In this document: piece after piece, positions 33,486 to 46,400 of the stretch
Numbering within the stretch: the stretch's first letter is position 1
How the letters are laid out: each line of letters starts with the position of its first letter
Assembly: GCF_006538885.1 (NCBI RefSeq)
Contig: NZ_BJLY01000003.1
Location: 248,001 to 312,000, forward strand
Origin: Gluconobacter roseus NBRC 3990
GTDB taxonomy: Bacteria; Pseudomonadota; Alphaproteobacteria; Acetobacterales; Acetobacteraceae
Reading direction: 5' to 3'
DNA: 64,000 nt
Notes under the pieces: model-generated
The model's database searches: none
Told to the model about the DNA's origin: nothing
Seen by the model: only the letters and a program-made list of their open reading frames with translations
Made by a program: the position numbers and the translations under genes

Positions 33486-33605
33486 AGCCTCTGGAAACGT
33501 CGTCTGTGCTGGCATGGCAGGCGTGGCCCTGATATTTGCAGGGCCCAGAGTGTTCCACCTGATCGCGGTTCTGTCTGCGGTCTCCATGTCCCGGATGGTT
33601 GCCCC

Positions 33606-34556
33606 ATGTCTGATGCGCCTGATGCCCTAGAACCGATCCGCATTGTCGCGCTGTATCATTTCACGCCGTTCGAAGACCCGGCCGCGTTGCGCGAACCGTT
33701 GCTGGAGCTGTGTGAAAAGGAAGGCATCAAGGGGATCCTGCTTCTGGCCCGTGAGGGGATCAACGGCACGATTGCCGGGACGGAGGAGGGCATGAAGCGC
33801 GTGATGGCGCATATCCGTGCGCTGCCGGGCTGTGCGGATCTGGAGAGCAAGGACTCCCGGGCTCCGGAGTTGCCGTTCCGTCGCATGAAAGTGCGGCTGA
33901 AAAAGGAAATCGTCACGATGGGCGAGCCGGATATCGACCCGCGTCAGGGCGTGGGGCGGTATGTGGCGCCGGAGGACTGGAACGCGCTGATTTCCGATCC
34001 GGACACGATCCTGATTGATACGCGCAATGATTACGAAGTGGCGATCGGGACGTTCAAAGGCGCGGAAGATCCCAAGACGAAATCATTCCGCGAATTTCCC
34101 GAATGGTTCCGCAAGCGTCGGCAGGAACTCGAAGCGAAAGGGCGCCTGCCGAAAATTGCCATGTTCTGCACGGGTGGCATTCGCTGCGAGAAGTCGACGT
34201 CCTTTGCGCGGGCGGAAGGTGTGGACGAGGTCTATCACCTCAAGGGCGGTATTCTGAAATATCTGGAGACCGTGCCGGAAGAAGAAAGCCTGTGGGAAGG
34301 CGAGTGCTTCGTGTTCGACCAGCGTGTGTCGGTGAAGCATGGGCTGGAGATCGGCACGCATGATGTCTGCCATGCCTGCCGTCGTCCGCTGAATGAAAAG
34401 GACAAGGCCTCGCCGCTGTTCGTGCAGGGTGTGTCGTGCCCGCATTGCCATAACGAACGCACGGAAGAGCAGCGCCATCGCTATGCCGAGCGTGAGCGTC
34501 AGGAAGCGCTGGCCCAGGCGCGGCGGGCCGGGCATCTGGGCGTCCGCCAAAAATAA
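33606..34556 (+). CDS. trhO: tRNA uridine 5-hydroxylase TrhO (rhodanese family)
   Basis: This 316-aa protein matches the YceA/TrhO family. The N-terminal part contains [13 protein letters not shown], the middle [16 protein letters not shown], and the rhodanese active-site loop [13 protein letters not shown] supplies the catalytic Cys. A cysteine-rich tail ([15 protein letters not shown]) is also typical. It catalyses O2-dependent formation of 5-hydroxyuridine at the tRNA wobble position, the first step to 5-methoxy- or 5-carboxymethoxyuridine. The next gene (frameshifted membrane protein) starts 29 bases downstream. Confidence 0.92.
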   Translation: MSDAPDALEPIRIVALYHFTPFEDPAALREPLLELCEKEGIKGILLLAREGINGTIAGTEEGMKRVMAHIRALPGCADLESKDSRAPELPFRRMKVRLKKEIVTMGEPDIDPRQGVGRYVAPEDWNALISDPDTILIDTRNDYEVAIGTFKGAEDPKTKSFREFPEWFRKRRQELEAKGRLPKIAMFCTGGIRCEKSTSFARAEGVDEVYHLKGGILKYLETVPEEESLWEGECFVFDQRVSVKHGLEIGTHDVCHACRRPLNEKDKASPLFVQGVSCPHCHNERTEEQRHRYAERERQEALAQARRAGHLGVRQK

Positions 34557-34585
34557 CGGCGGTCTCGCCGGTCGCTGAGGACGTT

Positions 34586-35091
34586 GTGCAGCGGCCGGAT
34601 GTGGCCCAGCGGATGTTCCGGATTGCGGGGCGCTATGCGCTGATCAATGCCCTGATCGCCATCCCTCTGCATCTTCTGATTGATGCAGAGGGGTTCAGGG
34701 GAACCACCGCAACGTGGAAGCATGGTGTTGTCGTGCTGGCCGTGGCGGGCGTTGTGTTCGCACCCATCATGGAAACGTTTCTGCACTTCTGGTTGCCAAT
34801 CGTGGTGGTGCGGAAGGTGCTGGGGCAGCGGTCCGGGACGCCGTTTGTGGCGTGGCTCGCCTGCGTGGGGCCATTTGCTACGAGCATTATAGCGGTGATC
34901 TGGGACGGAGTGCCCTGACGGCCCTCTGTACCGGGCTGGTGAGCGGAAGCTGTTTCTATTTCTGTTTTCTGACCGCCGGGAAAGATGCGGGGGTCAGCCC
35001 GTTCTGGACGACGACGCTGTGCCATGCCCTGTTCAACGCTACGGTTCTGGCGGTGTTCGGGCTGGCTTATGTTCTGGGGCTCTGGTCCTGA
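34586..35091 (+). pseudogene. Frameshifted membrane protein, CPBP/CAAX-protease-like
   Basis: Two overlapping reading frames together make one membrane protein. The first (GTG at 34586 to a TGA at 34916-34918) gives three helices and APIMETFLHFWLP, resembling the first CPBP protease motif. The second frame (to 35091) continues with TALCTGLVSGSCFYFCFLTAG and the CPBP-like HALFNATVL. The join needs a one-base correction near 34890-34910, about where GGGACGG occurs. This is either a true disabling mutation or a sequencing error. No slippery heptamer for programmed frameshifting was seen. The family assignment is tentative. Confidence 0.6.
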
Positions 35092-35123
35092 AGAGGATTT
35101 GACACTTCAGGACCAGGTCGGGT

Positions 35124-38100
35124 TCAGGCTTTGGTCTTATTGCGGGAGCCGGCGGGGCGGCCTCTGGGCTTCTTTTCAGTGGCCTTTTCCGCTGCTTTTT
35201 CTTTGTCGGCTTTTGCCTTTTTCGCGGCAGTGCGTTCGGCTTTTGGTGGCGGCAGGCTGGCGGCGAGCATGGCCTGTGTGATTTTGGTGGCCGTGACCTT
35301 GCGCGGCTGTCTTGCGCCCGGTGCGTCCAGCAGCGGGGCGAGGAAGCGGCCGGTATGGCTGGCTTTGCAGGCGGCGATATCTTCTGGTGTTCCGGCTGCG
35401 ACGACCTGACCGCCGCCATCCCCGCCTTCGGGGCCGATATCGATCAGCCAGTCGGCCGTCTTGATGACTTCGAGATTGTGCTCGATCACCAGAACCGTGT
35501 TGCCCTGATCGACAAGGGTGTGCAGCACTTCGAGCAGCTTGCGGACGTCTTCCGTGTGCAGGCCGGTTGTGGGCTCGTCGAGAATATAAACCGTGCGGCC
35601 GGTGGCGCGTTTGGCCAGTTCCTTCGACAGTTTGACGCGCTGGGCCTCACCGCCCGAGAGCGTGGTGGCCTGCTGGCCAAGGGCGACATAGCCCAGTCCG
35701 ACCTGTTGCAGGATGGCGAGACGGTCGCGGATCTTGGGGGCGGCCTGAAAGAACGGCAGGGCTTCGTCCACGGTCATGGACAGCACGTCCGCGATGGACT
35801 TGCCGCGGAACTTCACGTCCAGCGTTTCGCGGTTGTAGCGCGCGCCCTTGCAGGTGTCGCAGGTCACGTACACGTCCGGCAGGAAGTGCATCTCGATCTT
35901 GAGAACGCCGTCGCCCTGACAGGCTTCGCAGCGACCGCCCTTCACGTTGAAGGAGAAGCGGCCTGGCTTATAGCCGCGCGCTTTGGACTCGGGCAGCTCG
36001 GCAAACCAGTCCCGGATCGGGGCGAACAGGTCCGTATAAGTCGCAGGGTTCGAGCGCGGCGTGCGGCCGATCGGGGACTGGTCGATCTCGATGATTTTGT
36101 CGAGATTGTCCACGCCTTCCAGACGGTCATAGGGAAGCGGCGTCTGGCTCGATTTCATGAGCTGGCGGGACAGCGCCTTGTAGAGCGTATCGATGACCAG
36201 CGTGGATTTACCACCACCCGAAACACCCGTGACGGCGATGAAGGTGCCGAGCGGGAAATCGACCGTCAGATCCTTGAGGTTGTTCCCGCGTGCGCCGTGC
36301 AGGGTGAGCATCCCGCTGGGCTTGCGACGTTCGGTCGGGACGGGAATGACCTTGCGGCCTGACAGATAGGCACCGGTGATGCTGTTGGGATTTTTGGCGA
36401 CTTCGGCCGGGGTGCCAACGGCGATGACTTCGCCGCCGAGTTTGCCTGCACCCGGTCCCATATCGATCAGGTAATCGGCGGCGCGGATGGCGTCCTCGTC
36501 ATGTTCGACGACGATGACGGTGTTGCCGAGGCGCTTGAGGCGTTCGAGCGTGCCGAGCAGGCGTTCGTTGTCGCGCTGGTGCAGGCCGATGGAGGGCTCA
36601 TCCAGTACATACAGCACGCCCGTCAGGCCCGAACCGATCTGCGACGCCAGACGGATACGCTGGCTTTCGCCGCCGGACAGGGTCGCGGAACCGCGTGACA
36701 GGGTGAGGTAGTCCAGCCCGACATCATCGAGGAAGTGCAGCCGGTCCGTGATTTCACGCAGGATGCGGCGGGCGATCTCGGCGCGCTGGGGCGTGAGGGT
36801 CGCTTCCACGGTGGAAAACCAGTCGAGCGCCTTGCGGATGGGCATGTCCGAGGCTTCGGCGATGTTGAGGTCCTTGACCTTCACGCACAGGGCTTCGGGC
36901 TTGAGGCGTGCGCCGTGGCAGGCATGGCACGGCTTTTCTGACTGGTAGCGGGAGAGTTCTTCGCGCACCCACATGCTGTCCGTCTGGGCCATGCGGCGGC
37001 GCAGATTCTTCAGCACGCCCTCGAACGGCTTGGTGATGATATGGACTTTCCCGCCATCGCTATAGGGAATGTCGATCGGCTCTTTCGAACCGTTGATGAT
37101 GAGATCCTGCGTTGCGGGCTGAAGCTCGCTCCAGGGCGTGTTCATGTTGTCGCCGCAATGGCGGGCGAGGGCGGCGAGCGTCTGGTCGTACCAGTCCGTG
37201 CTCGCACCCTTCCACGGGGCGATGGCGCCTTCGGCCAGTGTCAGGCTGTCATCCGGGACAATCAGGTTCGCGTCGAAATGCGTCTCGGTGCCGATACCGT
37301 CACAGACCGGGCAGGCGCCCATTGGGGCGTTGAAGGAGAACAGCCGTGGCTCGATTTCCTCGATCGTGAAGCCGGAGACGGGGCAGGCGAAGCGGGACGA
37401 GAACACGACATGCGCCGGGGCTTCCTTTTCGCCCGCACGTTTGACTTCCTCGGCATAGGCCAAGCCATCGGAGAGTTCGAGCGCGGTCTCGAAGCTGTCG
37501 GCCAGACGGGACTCAATTCCTTCCTTGACGACAATCCGGTCCACCACGACTTCGACCGTATGACGCGTTTTGCGGTTCAGTTCAGGGGCTTCTGCGATTT
37601 CGTACAGCTCGCCGTCGATCTTTACGCGGGTGAAGCCCTTGCGTGTGAGTTCAGCCAGTTCGCGCTTGCAGTCACCCTTGCGGTCCCTCACGACGGGGGC
37701 AAGCAGCATCAGGCGCATGCCGTCCGGCATGGCCATGACGCGGTCCACCATCTGGCTGACGGTCTGCGCCTCGATCGGCAGGCCGGTCGCGGGGGAATAG
37801 GGGATACCGACACGCGCCCAGAGCAGACGCATGTAGTCATGGATTTCCGTGATTGTGCCCACGGTCGAGCGGGGGTTCTTGGATGTGGTTTTCTGCTCGA
37901 TCGAGATGGCCGGAGAAAGGCCCTCGATGGAGTCCACATCCGGCTTGCCCATCAGCTCGAGGAACTGGCGGGCATAGGCGGAGAGACTTTCCACATAGCG
38001 CCTCTGGCCCTCGGCATAGATTGTGTCGAAAGCCAGGGAGGATTTTCCGGAGCCCGAAAGACCCGTGATGATCGTCAGGGAATCACGGGGGATCGTGGCA

Positions 38101-38168
38101 TCGATATTCTTGAGATTATGGGCGCGGGCCCCACGGACACGGATCGAATGGTTGTCTGGAAAGCTCAC
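35124..38168 (-). CDS. uvrA: Excinuclease ABC subunit A
   Basis: This 1014-aa UvrA has both ATPase modules (Walker [11 protein letters not shown] and [10 protein letters not shown]) and signature motifs LSGGESQRI and LSGGEAQRV. Zinc-finger cysteine pairs occur at CPVSG/CPVC and [12 protein letters not shown]. It recognises DNA damage with UvrB in nucleotide excision repair. The protein is about 50-60 residues longer than usual: after the catalytic part comes a basic Lys/Ala-rich tail ending in [16 protein letters not shown], which contains an AT-hook-like RGRP core. It diverges from ssb, a frequent arrangement. Confidence 0.97.
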   Translation of the reverse strand: MSFPDNHSIRVRGARAHNLKNIDATIPRDSLTIITGLSGSGKSSLAFDTIYAEGQRRYVESLSAYARQFLELMGKPDVDSIEGLSPAISIEQKTTSKNPRSTVGTITEIHDYMRLLWARVGIPYSPATGLPIEAQTVSQMVDRVMAMPDGMRLMLLAPVVRDRKGDCKRELAELTRKGFTRVKIDGELYEIAEAPELNRKTRHTVEVVVDRIVVKEGIESRLADSFETALELSDGLAYAEEVKRAGEKEAPAHVVFSSRFACPVSGFTIEEIEPRLFSFNAPMGACPVCDGIGTETHFDANLIVPDDSLTLAEGAIAPWKGASTDWYDQTLAALARHCGDNMNTPWSELQPATQDLIINGSKEPIDIPYSDGGKVHIITKPFEGVLKNLRRRMAQTDSMWVREELSRYQSEKPCHACHGARLKPEALCVKVKDLNIAEASDMPIRKALDWFSTVEATLTPQRAEIARRILREITDRLHFLDDVGLDYLTLSRGSATLSGGESQRIRLASQIGSGLTGVLYVLDEPSIGLHQRDNERLLGTLERLKRLGNTVIVVEHDEDAIRAADYLIDMGPGAGKLGGEVIAVGTPAEVAKNPNSITGAYLSGRKVIPVPTERRKPSGMLTLHGARGNNLKDLTVDFPLGTFIAVTGVSGGGKSTLVIDTLYKALSRQLMKSSQTPLPYDRLEGVDNLDKIIEIDQSPIGRTPRSNPATYTDLFAPIRDWFAELPESKARGYKPGRFSFNVKGGRCEACQGDGVLKIEMHFLPDVYVTCDTCKGARYNRETLDVKFRGKSIADVLSMTVDEALPFFQAAPKIRDRLAILQQVGLGYVALGQQATTLSGGEAQRVKLSKELAKRATGRTVYILDEPTTGLHTEDVRKLLEVLHTLVDQGNTVLVIEHNLEVIKTADWLIDIGPEGGDGGGQVVAAGTPEDIAACKASHTGRFLAPLLDAPGARQPRKVTATKITQAMLAASLPPPKAERTAAKKAKADKEKAAEKATEKKPRGRPAGSRNKTKA

Positions 38169-38297
38169 GGAAACCCCGGAATGTGGAGAAAAAGCGATTG
38201 TGAAAGCAGAACGCTCTTGAAGGGCGCTGGATCAATCATAGATGGGCGTTTAGAAGGATAAGAAAAGAACAATTCGAGAAAATTGGTTGGGACGGGA

Positions 38298-38867
38298 ATG
38301 GCAGGCAGCGTCAATAAGGTGATTCTGGTTGGAAATCTGGGCAAGGATCCGGAAGTCCGCAACACGCAGTCGGGGGCGAAGATCGTCAACCTGACCGTTG
38401 CGACGTCCGACACCTGGAACGACAAGCAGTCGGGTGAGCGCAAGGAGCGCACCGAGTGGCATCGTGTGGTGATCTTCAACGAGCGCACGGCTGATGTGGC
38501 CGAACGTTATCTGCGCAAGGGCCGCAAGGTCTATATCGAGGGTGAACTCCGTACCCGGAAGTGGACCGACCAGTCCGGCCAGGAAAAATACACGACCGAA
38601 GTTGTGATCGACCGGTTCCGTGGCGATCTGGTGCTGATCGACAGCAATCGCAGCGGTGGCGGCGATGATGGCGGTTTTGACAATGGCGGGGGCTATGGCG
38701 GCGGTGGCGGCTTCGGCGGCGGAAGCCGGGGCGGCTCAGCTGGCGGTTCGGGCGGTTTCGGGGGAGGATCCCGCGGGAACGCTGGTGGCGGCAACCGTTC
38801 AGGTGGCAGCAATGGCGGTTGGGATGCCCCGCCGGACAACGATCTGGACGACGAAATCCCGTTCTGA
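38298..38867 (+). CDS. ssb: Single-stranded DNA-binding protein
   Basis: The ATG at 38298 starts a 189-aa protein (MAGSVNKVILVGNLGKDPEV). It has the SSB OB-fold in the first 110 residues, a long Gly/Ser-rich linker (GGGYGGGGGFGG and similar) and the conserved acidic tip DLDDEIPF that recruits repair proteins. The open frame extends five codons further upstream to a TTG, but the family start is the ATG. It diverges from uvrA; no clear alphaproteobacterial SOS box was found between them. Confidence 0.96.
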   Translation: MAGSVNKVILVGNLGKDPEVRNTQSGAKIVNLTVATSDTWNDKQSGERKERTEWHRVVIFNERTADVAERYLRKGRKVYIEGELRTRKWTDQSGQEKYTTEVVIDRFRGDLVLIDSNRSGGGDDGGFDNGGGYGGGGGFGGGSRGGSAGGSGGFGGGSRGNAGGGNRSGGSNGGWDAPPDNDLDDEIPF

Positions 38868-38900
38868 TCCTGTCAGGAAAAACTGGGTAACAGATAAAAA

Positions 38901-38928
38901 ATGGCGGATGTCAGCCGACATCCGCCAT
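38901..38928 (-). terminator. Terminator after the small lipoprotein gene
   Basis: A perfect 12-bp stem (38901-38912 with 38917-38928, ATGGCGGATGTC/GACATCCGCCAT) is followed on the minus strand by a run of Ts. It lies 35 bases after the lipoprotein stop and may also slow ssb transcripts. Confidence 0.85.
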
Positions 38929-38963
38929 GGCAGGGCGTTTTCCGTCAGCCCGCGGGCCGGGTC

Positions 38964-39140
38964 TTAAAAGACCGCGCGGTCCGGAATACTGGACGGGTCC
39001 GGCGTCATGACTGCAACCGTGTTGGAGAAATGGCTTCGACCATCGGTTCCATTGGCAACACCGCCTGAGCAGGCGGACAGGGCAAGAGCGCAGGACAGTA
39101 ATACTGCGTCGAATACCAGAGCTTTCTTCCTGATCATCAT
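38964..39140 (-). CDS. Small lipoprotein, 58 aa
   Basis: The start ATG at 39140 (MMIRKKALVF) has an AGGAAG site about 9 bases upstream. The signal peptide ends in the lipobox LALSAC, so a mature lipoprotein of about 35 residues would follow. No family was recognised. It has its own promoter region with a perfect 10-3-10 inverted repeat 75 bases upstream and its own terminator. It is a compact, probably regulated single-gene unit. Confidence 0.7.
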   Translation of the reverse strand: MMIRKKALVFDAVLLSCALALSACSGGVANGTDGRSHFSNTVAVMTPDPSSIPDRAVF

Positions 39141-39214
39141 TGTTATTCTTCCTTTTCTGATCGTGACGACCATACGATTCTGGAAAAGGAGAGTGAAATC
39201 TTATGTTTCTATCT

Positions 39215-39237
39215 GTTCATAAGTGCGACTTATGAAC
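39215..39237. promoter_or_regulatory. Perfect 10-3-10 palindrome upstream of the lipoprotein gene
   Basis: GTTCATAAGT-GCG-ACTTATGAAC is a perfect inverted repeat in the 190-base gap between the lipoprotein and cyclophilin genes. The length and symmetry are typical of a TetR/MarR-type operator; no such regulator is adjacent. Confidence 0.55.
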
Positions 39238-39274
39238 TGGTGCATGATGCGCGCGTCGGGAAAAAGGCAAAAAA

Positions 39275-39302
39275 AAGGCCGGTGCGTCTCTGCACCGGCC
39301 TT
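39275..39302 (-). terminator. Terminator after the cyclophilin gene
   Basis: An 11-bp perfect stem (AAGGCCGGTGC/GCACCGGCCTT) with a 6-base loop is followed on the minus strand by eight Ts. It lies 26 bases after the cyclophilin stop. Confidence 0.9.
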
Positions 39303-39328
39303 CCCGTAGTCCTGCTTTTCAGTGGGAC

Positions 39329-39814
39329 TCAGGCTTCGACATAAGCCTTGACGATGGTATCGGGGTCCTTGACCACGCCACCGGCGCCCGAACCGCGCTT
39401 GAGCTGGTCCACATATTCCATGCCTTCGATCACCTTGCCGACGATCGTGTACTGACCGTTCAGATGCGGGCTGTCGGCGAACATGATGAAGAACTGGCTG
39501 TTGGCGGAGTGCGGTGCCATCGTGCGGGCCATGCCCACCGTGCCGCGCTCGAACTTGGCCTTGTCCGTGAATTCGGCCTTGAGGTCCGGATAGGAGCTGC
39601 CGCTCGTGCCGGTTCCCGTCGGATCGCCACCCTGGGCCATGAAGCCTTCGATCACGCGATGGAACGCCACGCCGTCATAGAAGCCTTCGCTGGCCAGATG
39701 CTTGAGGCGCTCGCATGCCAGCGGAGCCAGGTCGGGGCGCAGCTCGATGACGACCTTGCCAGTCTTGAGCTCGAAAACCAGCTTGTTGCCGTCGGGCACT
39801 GCAGTATCGGACAT
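39329..39814 (-). CDS. Peptidyl-prolyl isomerase, cyclophilin type
   Basis: This 161-aa protein is a compact single-domain cyclophilin: FYDGVAFHRVIEGFMAQGGD with the catalytic Arg and Phe, ERGTVGMARTMAPHSANSQFFI, and HLNGQYTIVGKVIEGM. It catalyses proline cis/trans isomerisation in the cytoplasm, as no signal peptide is present. It is followed by a strong terminator and lies downstream of coaD on the same strand with 31 bases between them, so gyrA-coaD-ppi may be one transcript. Confidence 0.93.
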   Translation of the reverse strand: MSDTAVPDGNKLVFELKTGKVVIELRPDLAPLACERLKHLASEGFYDGVAFHRVIEGFMAQGGDPTGTGTSGSSYPDLKAEFTDKAKFERGTVGMARTMAPHSANSQFFIMFADSPHLNGQYTIVGKVIEGMEYVDQLKRGSGAGGVVKDPDTIVKAYVEA

Positions 39815-39845
39815 CTTGGAACCTTCCAGAAATCATTGAAGGCTC

Positions 39846-40356
39846 TTATGTCGGCCCTCGGCCCAGTTTCGACAAGACGATACGTGCAACATCTTCGCTG
39901 ACGAAGGGAGAAATATCGCCCCCCAGCCGCGCGATTTCCTTCACGATCCTGCTGGCCGTGCTGCGATGTTCTTCAGAAGACAGCAGAAAGACCGTCTCGA
40001 TTTCCGGAGCCAGACGACGCAGCGCGCCGGAAAGCTGGCTTTCATAGTCGAAATCCCCGCCAGATCGCAGCCCGCGCACGACCGTGCCCGCGCCTGCCTG
40101 ACGGACGGCATCGACCAGCAGCGTATCAAAGCCGACGACCTCGATCCGGTCGCCATGCGGCAGCTTGTTCACCTCATGGCGCAGGGCCGTAAGCCGTGCG
40201 TCCAGATCCAGAAGCGGCTGCTTGCCTTCATTGACCGCTACGCCGACCAGCAGGCGGTCGAACAGGGTGGAGGCCCGGTGGATGATGTCGAGATGCCCGA
40301 ACGTGACCGGATCGAACGTGCCGGGATAGAACCCGACACGTGGATCAGTCGGCGTT

Positions 40357-40376
<20 letters not shown>
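39846..40376 (-). CDS. coaD: Phosphopantetheine adenylyltransferase
   Basis: This 176-aa protein (ATG at 40376) carries the nucleotidyltransferase start [18 protein letters not shown], the phosphopantetheine/ATP region [14 protein letters not shown] and the [21 protein letters not shown] motif. It catalyses the fourth step of coenzyme A synthesis. Its start overlaps the end of gyrA by 20 bases, so the two are translationally linked. An upstream in-frame ATG at 40430 would extend it further into gyrA and is less likely. Confidence 0.93.
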
Positions 40377-43200
<2,824 letters not shown>

Positions 43201-43475
43201 GACAGGTCACCACGCTAGAATTCAGTTGTCTCAGCATACCGCATGCGCTGCCGTCACGCCACACCTGCCACTGGTATGGGCCTTTTCCGTAACGAAAACA
43301 TTCGTTCCCAAAGCGCGCAAAGAGCCGGTTTCCAGGCGAACAATTAACGAAAATCTCTGTTACAGAGGGTCGAGTTTGCATATTATTAACTTGCGAGCCT
43401 TATTCTAAATCGTTAGTAATTCCCAAACATGGTCCGGCGAGTCTTCGCCGGTAATCTTTATTGGACGATCTTACT
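43201..43475. promoter_or_regulatory. Divergent gyrA/Hint exoprotein upstream region
   Basis: This 275-base region becomes AT-rich before the Hint exoprotein gene. A 7-bp hairpin, CCGGCGA-GTCT-TCGCCGG (43434-43451), lies about 25 bases before the exoprotein start, probably in its mRNA leader. No small gene was found. Confidence 0.5.
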
Positions 43476-46400
43476 ATGGCCGATACGACCAACGTTAATG
43501 ACGACACACTGCCCGCTGGCAGCGAAACCGTTCAGTACAAGACCAGCGAAACCAGCTTTCACCAGCATGATTATGCCTGGAACTGGACTGGTCCTGCGAC
43601 GGGCGGCGACTGGACTGATCCGAGCAACTGGGTCCTGACCAATGCCGGTAATCCGGTGGACACGACCGGCGGCTCCTTCAGTGGCAACGCCATCCCCCAG
43701 AGCGAGCAGAACGCTGACGTCAATGTTGGCACTTCCGATAGTGCCACACCGTTTATGGTCGTATCGAATGCCGTGCTGTACAACCAGATCCGCAGCCTCA
43801 GCGTCTGGCAGAACAGCACCCTGAAGATCACTGCGCAGGGCGGAAACGGCAATGTTTTCGCGACGGCCGGTGTGGAAAATTACGGCACGATCATCATCGA
43901 CACCCCGTCCAAGGTCGAACTCGGTGGCGTGACGTCAGGCAACGGCACCCTGACGATCATGAACAATAACGGGAATGTGACGCTTGACGATGCGCGCCTG
44001 AATAACGGTACGCTGAACCTGGTCAACTCGACCCTTGGCAGCGAGACCTCTCCTGTTTCGATCGCTGGTGGTACGGTCAACCTTCAGAACAGCACACTCG
44101 TTGCCGGCCTGTATGGTGAAGGCTCCACACTCAATGTCGACCCGGCAAGCGCCAATACCATCTATGTCCAGAACCTCTACACCAACGACAGCGGTTCCGT
44201 GCAGAACACCGTTATCAACGGTGTGTCTGAAAATACCCATTTCGGTGTTCTGAGCGGCGGTGACTCCACGCCGACCTCCGCTACCTATGCCGAGAACACC
44301 GACGGGTCCTACACCCTGACGATCAATCTCAGTAACGGTCGTGCCATCACCTATCCGACGGTTCATGTCGCGGATGGCTTTACGCCTGCCACCCATGCGA
44401 CGATTGTTCAGGATGGAACGAAGGGCTGGCTTATCGAGGATGCTGGTACGGCAACGGCTTCGGCATCCTATGTCACCAGCGACCTGCACCAGCAGATGGC
44501 TACAACGGCTGCCGCAGCAGTCAGCACTGGTGGTGACACGTCCCAGTACAGCAGCAGTGCCGTCAGCTTCCACCAGCATGACAACGCCTGGCGCTGGACT
44601 GGCCCCGCTACCGGCGGTGACTGGTATGATCCGAAGAACTGGACGCTGTATGACGGACAGGGTCATGTCGTTGACACGACAGGCAGTTCCTATAACGGCG
44701 ATGCCATTCCGCAGAGCGAACAGAATGCGGACGTCAATGTCGGCTATTACGGTAACACCACGCCGACCACCGTTGTCGCCAACGCACCGTCCTACAACCA
44801 GATCCGCAGCCTCAGTGTCTGGCAGAACAGCACTCTGGAAATCACGGCACAGGGCGGCACCAACTATAACGGCTATGTCTTCGCCACGGCCGGCTTCGAA
44901 AACGACGGCACGATCCTGATCGACACCCCGTCGAAGGTCGAACTCGGCGGCGTCACCATGAACCGTGACGATGGTACGATCACGATCAAGAACAACAACA
45001 ATAATGTCGTGTTCGATGATAACACCGTTAACAATGGCGGCACGATCAACCTGATCAATGCGACGCTGGGCGCAGCCACCAACCCGGTCTGGGTAAATGG
45101 TGGGACGGTCAATCTGTCGCAGGGCAGCAGCCTGTTCCTGAATCCGAGCGAAAGCGTCAACACCATCAATGTTGATCCTTCGACGGTGAATACGGTTTAT
45201 GTCGAAGCCAACGGCTTCCTGCATAACAACTCTGCCAACAACCAGAACATCGTCATCAACGGTGTGTCCGCCAACACGCATTTCGGCATCTCTGGTGTGT
45301 CTTCCGCTCCGACGGCTGCCACCTACACGCCGAATGATGATGGCTCCTACACCCTGACAGTCACGCTGGCTGACGGCCGCCAGCTGACCTATGGCGATAT
45401 CCACACGGCTGACGGCTTCACGCCTGCCGCTACGGCGTCCATCGTTCAGGATGGCAGCAATGGCTGGGTTGTTGAAGACAACGGCACGACGACCTGCTTC
45501 CTTGCAGGCAGCATGATCCGTACGCCGGATGGTGACGTTGCCGTCGAGACCCTGCGTCTGGGCAGCACGGTTCTGGCCTTTGTGAACGGTAAGGCCGTCG
45601 AGCGCACTGTCACCTGGGCCGGCCGCGCGCATATGGTTGCCAAGACGGGTCTGCGCGATGCCGAGGCAGGTTATCCGGTCCGCATCCTGAAGGACGCGTT
45701 GGCTGAGGGCGTGCCTTACAAGGACATGCTGGTCACGCCGGAGCACTGCCTGTTCATCAATGGGGGCTTCATCCCTGCCCGTATGCTCGTGAACGGTCGT
45801 TCCGTGGTCTATGACCGCACCATGCCGTCCTACGACTACTTCCATGTAGAAACGGCAGAGCATTCGGTGATCATGGCTGATGGCATGATGACGGAAAGCT
45901 ATCTCGACACCGGAAACCGTCATTCCTTCCGCCAGAACGGCACCGTCGTTTCGTTCGGCGGTCGTGCACGGACCTGGAATGATGACGCAGCCGCACCGCT
46001 GGTCGTCAGCCGCGAGGTGGTTGAGCCGATCTTCCGTAAGATCGAAGCCCGCGCCGTTAATTCCGGCCTCGAGAACACCGCTCCGGCTCCGGTCCTGACC
46101 GAAGAGTCCGGTCTGTATCTCGTCACCAGCACAGGCCAGACCCTTCACCAGGTCCGGACCGCCAATGACCGCGTGATGTTCATGATCCCGTCCGACGTGA
46201 CGGACGTTCGCCTGATGTCGCGCACGGCCCGCCCGAGCGAGACGGTTGGACCGTTCGTGGATGACCGTCGTGATCTCGGTGTTCTCGTCGGTGAGATCAC
46301 ACTGTTCGACTCTGGCAACACGATCCGCATCGACCAGCACCTGACGGAAGCTGGTCTGGCTGGCTGGGATGTTCAGGAAAACATCGCAGCGCGCTGGACC

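Noticed and set aside
38169..38297. SOS (LexA) box between the divergent uvrA and ssb genes
   Set aside because: Scanned for GAAC-N7-GTTC or GTTC-N7-GTTC; only single half-sites (GAACGCTC, GAACAATTC) were found, so no box is reported.
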